Part shown: piece by piece, positions 58,560 through 64,000 of the stretch
How positions within the stretch are numbered: the stretch's first letter is position 1
How the letters are laid out: each line of letters opens with the position of its first letter
From: Kitasatospora purpeofusca
GTDB lineage: Bacteria; Actinomycetota; Actinomycetes; Streptomycetales; Streptomycetaceae
Direction of reading: 5' to 3'
NCBI RefSeq assembly: GCF_000718025.1
Contig: NZ_JODS01000037.1
Span: forward strand, 1-64,000
DNA length: 64,000 nucleotides
Position numbers and translations under genes: made by a program
Notes under the pieces: model-generated
What the model was told of the DNA's origin: nothing
Databases searched by the model: none
Seen by the model: the letters and a program-made list of their open reading frames with translations, nothing else

Positions 58560-59186
58560 ATGACCACCACGCCGACCGACGACGCGGCGAGCTCCTCCCC
58601 CGGCACCGGCACCCCCGACCGTGCCGAGCGGGACAGCAGCGAGCGGGACAGCGCCGAGCAGGGCAGCACCGAACAGGGCAGCGCCGAACAGGACACCGCC
58701 GCCGAGCTGGCCGACGCGATGACCCGGGCGATCAAGCGGATCCGCCGCCTCACCAGCGAGCGGCTGGAGCCCTACGGCATCACCCCCGGCCAGGGCCGCG
58801 CCCTGCGCACCCTCGCGCACGCCCCGGGCTGCGAGCTCCCCGACCGGGCGATGCGGCTCAGCGACCTGGCCGACCGGCTGCACATCGCCCCCCGCTCGGC
58901 CACCACGGTGGTCGACGCGCTGGAGGAGGCCGGACTGGTGGAACGGAGCCCGGACCCGGCCGACCGCCGCGCCGTACGGATCCTGCTGACCGCCGCCGGC
59001 CGGTCGGCGGTGGAGCGGATCGGCCAGGTCCGCTACGAGGTCTCCCAGGAGTACTTCGGCGCGGTCAGCCCCGCCGACCAGGACGCGCTGCTGCGAGCGC
59101 TGCGGAGCGCCGAGGCCGCCTACGCGGCGACCACCGCGTCCACCGCCGCGCCGCGCCGGACAGCGCCCCCGGGCGCAGCGCGGTGA
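58560..59186 (+). CDS. MarR-family transcriptional regulator
   Basis: The 208-residue product starts at ATG 58560 with GAGGAG upstream. The first 45 residues are a low-complexity tail with five-residue repeats (ERDSA EQGST EQGSA EQDTA). The winged helix-turn-helix follows: LSDLADRLHIAPRSATTVVDALEEAGLVERSPDPADRRAVRILLT. The ligand is unknown. It is divergent from the DUF2218 gene, and its last 122 bp overlap the convergent EamA gene. A regulator of its own promoter and of the DUF2218 gene is likely; control of the EamA exporter is also possible. Confidence 0.93.
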   Translation: MTTTPTDDAASSSPGTGTPDRAERDSSERDSAEQGSTEQGSAEQDTAAELADAMTRAIKRIRRLTSERLEPYGITPGQGRALRTLAHAPGCELPDRAMRLSDLADRLHIAPRSATTVVDALEEAGLVERSPDPADRRAVRILLTAAGRSAVERIGQVRYEVSQEYFGAVSPADQDALLRALRSAEAAYAATTASTAAPRRTAPPGAAR

Positions 59187-60057
59187 TCCCGATCCCGGCG
59201 ATCACCAGCAGCGCGGCGACGGCGGCCACCGGGCTGACCGACTCGCCGAGCAGCAGCCAGGCCGAGGACATCCCGAACACCGGCACCAGCAGCGAGTAGG
59301 GCGCCACGGCGGTGGCGTCGTAGGTGCGCAGCAGAAAGCTCCAGGCGACGAAGCCGAACAGGGTGGAGACCAGCCCGACGTAGCCGATCGCGCCGAGCCC
59401 GGCGAGGTCGATCCCGCGCAGCGCGCGCAGGTCGGCCTCCGGGCCCTCGACCAGCAGCGAGAGGCCGAGCAGCGGCAGCGGCGGCACGGCGCTGACCCAG
59501 ACCATCCAGCGCAGCGCGTCCGGCGGGGCGGCCCTGCGGGTCAGCACATTGGACAGCCCCCAGGCGGCCGCGGCCAGGACGACCAGGGCGAAGGCGCCCA
59601 GCGGCCCGCCGAGGCCGTGGTCGACGGCGCTCAGCCCGATGCCCGCGAAGGCGACGCCGAGGCCGGTCAGCCGCTGGGCGCCGGGGCGCTCGCCCAGCAG
59701 CGCGCCGGCGAACAGCGCGGTGAACACCGCCTGCCCCTGGAGCACCAGCGAGGAGAGTCCGGCCGGCATCCCGGCGTGCATGCCCAGGAAGAGCAGGCCG
59801 AACTTGACCACGCCGAGCACCACCCCGACCGCGAGCACCCAGCGCAGGGCGACCTTCGGCGGTCCGACAAAGAAGATCGCCGGGACGGCGACCACCGCGA
59901 ACCGCAGGGCGCAGAACAGCAGCGGCGGGAAGTTCTGCAGCCCGATGTGGATGAGGACGAAGTTGAGGCCCCAGACGGCGGCCACCATGACGGCCAGGCC
60001 GATGTGACGCGGACTCATGCTGCCGCCGCCCGGGGCGGCCTGCGGGGATGTGCTCAT
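59065..60057 (-). CDS. EamA-family (DMT) transporter
   Basis: The 330-residue product has ten predicted helices in two EamA repeats (WGLNFVLIHIGLQNFPPLLF; WGLSNVLTRRAAPPD). Members export amino acids, amines or other metabolites; the substrate is not deducible. The last 30 residues are arginine-rich and lie in the 122-bp overlap with the 3' end of the MarR gene. The start is ATG 60057; ATG 60018 is also possible. It is divergent from the LysR gene across 73 bp, a typical LysR-target arrangement. Confidence 0.9.
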   Translation of the reverse strand: MSTSPQAAPGGGSMSPRHIGLAVMVAAVWGLNFVLIHIGLQNFPPLLFCALRFAVVAVPAIFFVGPPKVALRWVLAVGVVLGVVKFGLLFLGMHAGMPAGLSSLVLQGQAVFTALFAGALLGERPGAQRLTGLGVAFAGIGLSAVDHGLGGPLGAFALVVLAAAAWGLSNVLTRRAAPPDALRWMVWVSAVPPLPLLGLSLLVEGPEADLRALRGIDLAGLGAIGYVGLVSTLFGFVAWSFLLRTYDATAVAPYSLLVPVFGMSSAWLLLGESVSPVAAVAALLVIAGIGITALRPGALSGAARRWTRWSPRRRPRRSAALAAARPGRRG

Positions 60058-60109
60058 GGCACGAGGATGGCCGCCGAGAACCGTTCAGCACCAGCGATGA
60101 GTTCTGAAG

Positions 60110-60127
60110 GCAACGCTTTAGCATTGC
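60110..60127. promoter_or_regulatory. LysR-type operator candidate between eamA-like and lysR genes
   Basis: GCAACGCT, TT, AGCATTGC: an 18-bp palindrome with one mismatch ending 3 bp before the LysR start. LysR-type proteins commonly bind such dyads in a divergent promoter to repress themselves and activate the target. Confidence 0.5.
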
Positions 60128-60130
60128 TGC

Positions 60131-61036
60131 ATGATGGATCTGGGGCGCCTGCGGGCGCTGCACGCGGTGGCCGTCCACGGCTCGGTCGGCGGGGCGGCCG
60201 CGGCCCTCGGTTTCACCCCGTCCGCCGTCTCCCAGCAGATCGCCAAGCTGGAGCGGGAGACCAGGACGACGCTGCTGGAGCGCCAGGGCCGCGGCGTGGT
60301 GCTGACGGACGCGGCGCGCGAGCTGGCGGGTACGGCGCAGGCGGTGCTGGGGCTGGTGGAGCGGGCCGAGGTGCGGCTGGAGGAGCAGCGCGGCCAGGCG
60401 GTCGGTCGGCTGCTGGTGGCCGCCTTCGCGACCGGCGCGCGCGGACTGATGCCGGGGGTGCTGGCCGATCTGCGCGAGCGCTGCCCGGAGCTGGACGTGC
60501 GGCTGCTGGAGAGCGACCCGTACCCGGCGGCCGAGCTGGTGGCGCGCGGCGAGGTCGACCTGGCGCTCGTCCAGGACTGGCCGACGGTGCCGCTGCCGGT
60601 GCAGGAGGGGCTCGACCGGATGGACCTCGGGCCGGACCCGGTGGATCTGCTGCTGCCGGTCGGCCATCCGCTGGCGGAGCTCCCGGTGGTACCGGTGGGC
60701 CGGCTGCGCGGGCAGCGCTGGACGAGCGTGCCGCCGGGCAACATCTGTCACGACTGGCTGGTCCGGACCCTGCGCGAGGCCGGCGAGGAGCCGGACGTGC
60801 ACTACCGGGTCGGCGAGTTCGAGACCCAGATCGCCCTGATCGGGGCCGGTCTCGGCATCGGGCTGGTGCCCCGGCTGGGCCGGGGCGCGCTGCCGCCGGA
60901 AGTGGTGGCCCGGACGGTGGCGCCGGAGCCGGCCCGGCGGGTGTTCGCGCTCTGGCGCTCCCAGGCCGCGCGCCGGCCGGCGATCACCGAGGCGCTGGAC
61001 GCGATGCGGGCCCGCTGGGACGCCCGCAGCGGCTGA
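60131..61036 (+). CDS. LysR-family transcriptional regulator
   Basis: A 301-residue LysR protein: N-terminal helix-turn-helix (RLRALHAVAVHGSVGGAAAALGFTPSAVSQQIAKLE), then the two-lobed effector domain (LLVAAFATGARGLMPGVL; ALVQDW; IGLVPRLG). The inducer is unknown. No Shine-Dalgarno sequence precedes ATG 60131 and the palindrome reaches to within 3 bp, so the transcript may be leaderless. It is divergent from the EamA exporter gene, its likely target. A hairpin overlaps its stop codon. Confidence 0.95.
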   Translation: MMDLGRLRALHAVAVHGSVGGAAAALGFTPSAVSQQIAKLERETRTTLLERQGRGVVLTDAARELAGTAQAVLGLVERAEVRLEEQRGQAVGRLLVAAFATGARGLMPGVLADLRERCPELDVRLLESDPYPAAELVARGEVDLALVQDWPTVPLPVQEGLDRMDLGPDPVDLLLPVGHPLAELPVVPVGRLRGQRWTSVPPGNICHDWLVRTLREAGEEPDVHYRVGEFETQIALIGAGLGIGLVPRLGRGALPPEVVARTVAPEPARRVFALWRSQAARRPAITEALDAMRARWDARSG

Positions 61037-61066
61037 CGGGGGCGGCCGGCCCCGGACGCCCCCGTC
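61035..61066. terminator. Bidirectional terminator between LysR and ZIP genes
   Basis: GACGGGGGC (61035-61043) and GCCCCCGTC (61058-61066), 9 bp perfect. The left arm overlaps the LysR stop codon. The ZIP gene ends at 61078 from the other side. Confidence 0.7.
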
Positions 61067-61077
61067 GCGACCGGCTG

Positions 61078-61926
61078 TCAGGAGGCGAAGCCGATCACCA
61101 GCCACATGAAGCCGACCCCCGCGAGCGTGCAGAGCAGCGTGGTGCGCGAGGGGTGCGGGCTGTGCGCCTCGGGGAGGATGTCGGAGGTCGCCAGATAGAG
61201 CAGGAAGCCGGCGAAGAACCCCAGGTACAGCCCGAGCAGGTGCTCGGAGATGGTGAACAGCAGGGTGATCGCGGCACCGGTGACCGGCGCCAGCGCGTCG
61301 GCCGCCAGCAGGGCGAGCGCCCGCCGCTTGTTGTTCCCGTAGAGCCGGGTGATCGTGTACGTGTTGAAGCCGTCCGCGAAGTCGTGCGCGACCACCGCGA
61401 TCGCCACCACCGTGCCGACCGTCGTACCCGCCTGGAAGGCCGCGCCGATCGCGAAGCCGTCCATGACGCTGTGGCCGACCAGGGCCATCGCGGCCGTCAG
61501 ACCCACTCCCTGGTGGCGCTCGGCGTCCGGCCGGGAAGAGCCGTTGGCACGGCCGTGATTGTGGCCGTGGCTGTGGGGGTGGTGGTGGCCCCCGCCCTGA
61601 TCGGAGGACCGGCCGTGGCTGTCGCGGTGGCCGTGACTGTGCTCGGCGTACTCCTCCTCGTGGCCGCGGTGGATCGCGACCGCCCGTTCGACGATGTGGA
61701 TGGCCAGGAAGCCGGCCGCGAACATCAGCAGCGCCTGCGGCACCCCGTGCACCTCCTCGGGCGCCTGGTGCAGCGCCTCCGGGAGGAGGTCGAAGGCGAC
61801 CACCCCGAGCATCAGCCCGGCGGCGAAGCCGAGCACCAGGTGCCGGCGGTCGCCGGTGCGCTGCGCGACCCAGCCGCCGATCAGCGTCATCAGGAACGCC
61901 CCCGCGGCCACCAGGACCGCGGTCAC
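61078..61926 (-). CDS. ZIP-family divalent metal transporter
   Basis: The protein has about eight helices, a histidine-rich cytoplasmic loop (HSHGHRDSHG, GGHHHPHSHGHNHG) and the ZIP metal-site helices HSVMDGFAIGAAF and HDFADGFNTYT. Zinc or iron is the likely substrate. I propose GTG 61926, which puts the first helix at the N-terminus (282 residues); the frame stays open to ATG 62082, giving 334 residues with a basic extension, so the start is uncertain. The 286 bp upstream of the GTG otherwise hold no gene. It is convergent with the LysR gene. Confidence 0.85.
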   Translation of the reverse strand: MTAVLVAAGAFLMTLIGGWVAQRTGDRRHLVLGFAAGLMLGVVAFDLLPEALHQAPEEVHGVPQALLMFAAGFLAIHIVERAVAIHRGHEEEYAEHSHGHRDSHGRSSDQGGGHHHPHSHGHNHGRANGSSRPDAERHQGVGLTAAMALVGHSVMDGFAIGAAFQAGTTVGTVVAIAVVAHDFADGFNTYTITRLYGNNKRRALALLAADALAPVTGAAITLLFTISEHLLGLYLGFFAGFLLYLATSDILPEAHSPHPSRTTLLCTLAGVGFMWLVIGFAS

Positions 61927-62212
61927 CGCCGCACCGCCGTGACGGTCCGTCTGTCCAACTCGTCTCCCCCGTGTCCCGCCCGTCCCCGGGCCGACCGTCG
62001 GCCGGTGCCGGCCGGCCATGTCCCCCAGCGTCGGACACCCCGCGCGCCGTCGCCCGCCGGGCAAGCCGTCGGGGTGAGGCACCGGGGCGGGCCGTCGGAT
62101 CCGGCCGACGGCACCCGCTCGGGGCCGACCACCGTAGTGGATACCTGGCCTCCCGGACCCCGTCGGGACGCCGGACCGGTCCCGACCGCCCCGGCGGCCG
62201 GGCCCGCGCGGT

Positions 62213-63871
62213 TCAGTGGCCGGCGGCGAGCGACAGTCCGAGGTGGGTGTGCGTCAGCTCGCGGACGCCGTCCCCGTCGACCAGGTGGATGTGCCGGTGC
62301 CCGTCCTCGCCGGTGAGGTCGAGCGCCCCGTCGGTGAAGCGGCCGGTGGTCAGCCGCAGCCCGCGTTCGGCCGACTCCTCGCGGACCGCCTCCGCCAGGG
62401 TCCGGATCTCCTCCTCCCCCACCGGCCCCTCGCCGCGGGAGGCCCACACCACCCAGCGGCCGGGCAGCGCGCTGCCGACCGGCCCCTCACCGGTGGCCAC
62501 CAGCCCGACCGGGCCGCGCAGCCGCACGCTCCACTGCCCGAGCCCGCCCCGGGTGAGCAGCTCACGGACCAGCTGGGCGAACTCGTTCGCCGAGAGGTCC
62601 GGCGCCGCCGGGACGGTGGCCGCCGCCTGCGCGGCCGGTTCGACGCCCGTCCCGCCGTACGGGTCGGGGCTGACGGCGGCGTCGAGCTGGCGCAGCCGGA
62701 CCAGCGCCTCGTCCTGCTCGGCGTCCGCGTAGACGCCCTCGCCGTCGGGCTCCTCGTCGGGGTCGGTGGGCGGCAGCAGCCTGGTGCGGGCCAGTGCGTC
62801 ACGGTCCGCGTCCACGCTCACCAGGCAGAGCGGCCGGGCGCCGCCGGGCTCGCGCAGCCAGCCGTTGAGCACGACACCGGCGAGGATCTCGTCGGTGTCG
62901 ACGGCGTCGGCGGCCTGCAGTGCGCGCAAGGCCAGCCGGGCGACCAGCCGCAGGTAGTCGGAGGCCCGGTCGGCCGGCGGGCGCGGCACCGGCAGGACCT
63001 CGCCGTCCGGGGCGAGCCGGTAGCCGGTCAGCGAGGGCACCACGTCCAGCGGCGGCAGGTCGAGGTCGAGCACGGCGGTCCGGGTCAGCGGCCGGTAGAC
63101 GGCACGGCAGGGCGCCGGCAGGTCCCGGGTGTTGGTCTCGGCGGCGGCGAGGGCCCGTTCCAGCAGGGACTCGACGGCGGCCGGCTCGGCCTGCCGGTAG
63201 GCCCGGCGGCACTCCTCCAGGGAGTCGTTGTACTCGCGCACCGCCCGCGCCCGGGCCTGCTCGGCCTCGTCGTGGGCGCGCCGGGACTCGTCGACGGCGG
63301 GGCTGCCGGCCTCGGCCTGCCGGGTGCGCCACTCCCGCAGGGCCCGCTGGTGGGCCAGCCGGGCCTTGGCCAGTCCGCGCTGGTAGTCGGAGTCGAGCAG
63401 TCGGCGGACCGGGGGCCCGTCGGGGTCGGAGGCCTCCGGTTCGGCGGGCGCGTAGTCCTCCCAGCGCGGCTCCGGGTCGGCGCCGGCCGTCGTGGGCGGC
63501 GCGCCGTCCGGGTAGGGGCGCGGCTCGTAGCGGCGCAGCTGGCTCTCGAAGTCCATGGCCGAGACGGGCAGGGCGGACCGCCGGAGCAGGTCGGCCAGCC
63601 GCTCGTGCTCGGCCTGGACGGTGAGCGTGCGGTGGTGGGTGAGCGCGGCGGCCCTGGCGTGGGCGGCGACGTCCTCGTCGCCGCCCGTGCCGAGCGGACC
63701 GGGGGCCGGCCGGCCCGTGGCCGACGGTCCGTCCGCCGTGCCGTCGGGACGACCGGACGGACCGCCCGCGGTCGGCTCCTCCACCCCGAGGTCGCGGAAC
63801 ACGGAGGCGAGGAAGCCCGGTTGGGGGGCCGTGACAGCACCGTCGGACTGGCCGTCTGCTGAGTACTGCAT
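62213..63871 (-). CDS. Degenerate Mrr-like (restriction-endonuclease-fold) protein with coiled-coil
   Basis: The 552-residue product starts at ATG 63871. Residues 1-75 are Pro/Gly/Asp-rich. About 145-260 is a charged helical region (QRGLAKARLAHQRALREW; RRAHDEAEQARARAV), likely coiled-coil. The C-terminal 120 residues resemble the Mrr_cat fold: FAQLVRELLTRGGLGQWSV, WVVWASRGEGPVG, LRLTTGRFTDGALDL and IHLVDGDGVREL. The usual Asp and Glu-x-Lys active-site residues are not visible: RWVVWASRG stands where the QxK strand is expected. Nuclease activity is therefore doubtful. The membership is inferred from the end motifs, not from a search. No modification or restriction partner is next to it. The 129 bp to the window edge hold no gene. 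Confidence 0.75.
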   Translation of the reverse strand: MQYSADGQSDGAVTAPQPGFLASVFRDLGVEEPTAGGPSGRPDGTADGPSATGRPAPGPLGTGGDEDVAAHARAAALTHHRTLTVQAEHERLADLLRRSALPVSAMDFESQLRRYEPRPYPDGAPPTTAGADPEPRWEDYAPAEPEASDPDGPPVRRLLDSDYQRGLAKARLAHQRALREWRTRQAEAGSPAVDESRRAHDEAEQARARAVREYNDSLEECRRAYRQAEPAAVESLLERALAAAETNTRDLPAPCRAVYRPLTRTAVLDLDLPPLDVVPSLTGYRLAPDGEVLPVPRPPADRASDYLRLVARLALRALQAADAVDTDEILAGVVLNGWLREPGGARPLCLVSVDADRDALARTRLLPPTDPDEEPDGEGVYADAEQDEALVRLRQLDAAVSPDPYGGTGVEPAAQAAATVPAAPDLSANEFAQLVRELLTRGGLGQWSVRLRGPVGLVATGEGPVGSALPGRWVVWASRGEGPVGEEEIRTLAEAVREESAERGLRLTTGRFTDGALDLTGEDGHRHIHLVDGDGVRELTHTHLGLSLAAGH

Positions 63872-64000
63872 CGGTGGTCGTCCCCCATGCTCGTCCGGCG
63901 CCTGCCCGGGGCGGTCGGCAGCCCCTCGGCGGCGAACCGGGGGTCCGCCCCGCTTCCGGACATTGTCCACCGAACGGGCGCACCGGTCAGCCAAGCCTCT

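Overview
The window is very GC-rich, densely coded actinobacterial chromosome. Gene content and order match the conserved core of Streptomycetaceae (Streptomyces or Kitasatospora): rnj-dapA-thyX-dapB-pnp-rpsO, a type VII (ESX) secretion locus, ribF-truB-nrnA-rbfA-infB-ylxR-nusA-rimP, then ispG-rseP-dxr. GTG and TTG starts, perfect GC-rich terminator hairpins and proteins recognisable as streptomycete housekeeping products support this. The species cannot be fixed from the sequence.

Region by region. Bases 1-281 hold what looks like the upstream leader of an rRNA operon that runs leftward out of the window, plus the terminator of rnj. Bases 282-10629 are a minus-strand block: RNase J, dihydrodipicolinate synthase, ThyX, a small membrane protein, dihydrodipicolinate reductase, an M16 peptidase, PNPase and ribosomal protein S15. 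It combines RNA turnover with the lysine/diaminopimelate and dTMP pathways. ThyX carries a 303-residue intein inside its catalytic signature; the intein has a predicted AP2-like DNA-binding module and an HNH nuclease. Bases 10815-27406 are the ESX locus: eccD, eccC, mycP, two WXG100 genes, eccB, eccE, a coupled hypothetical gene and a MinD-like ATPase. An amino-acid permease with its own terminator and a candidate operator sits in the middle.

Bases 27520-41088 are the minus-strand translation and ribosome-maturation block, read rimP to ribF. It is interrupted by a 1254-residue protein that resembles a trypsin-like protease fused to a STAND-type NTPase, with both active sites degenerate. Bases 41386-45018 hold a ferritin-like lipoprotein, an APH(6)-like protein lacking key kinase residues and two GNAT acetyltransferases. 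Bases 45156-49099 carry ispG, rseP and dxr: two enzymes of the MEP isoprenoid pathway around a site-2 protease.

Bases 49229-57034 look like a GABA or amine catabolism neighbourhood: an aldehyde dehydrogenase, a PucR-type regulator, a TraG/VirD4-like membrane ATPase and gabT. The right end (57141-63871) has a PAP2 phosphatase, a DUF2218 protein divergent from a MarR regulator, an EamA exporter divergent from a LysR regulator, a ZIP metal transporter and a degenerate Mrr-like protein. No tRNA, insertion sequence, prophage or CRISPR array was found. The clearest mobile element is the thyX intein.
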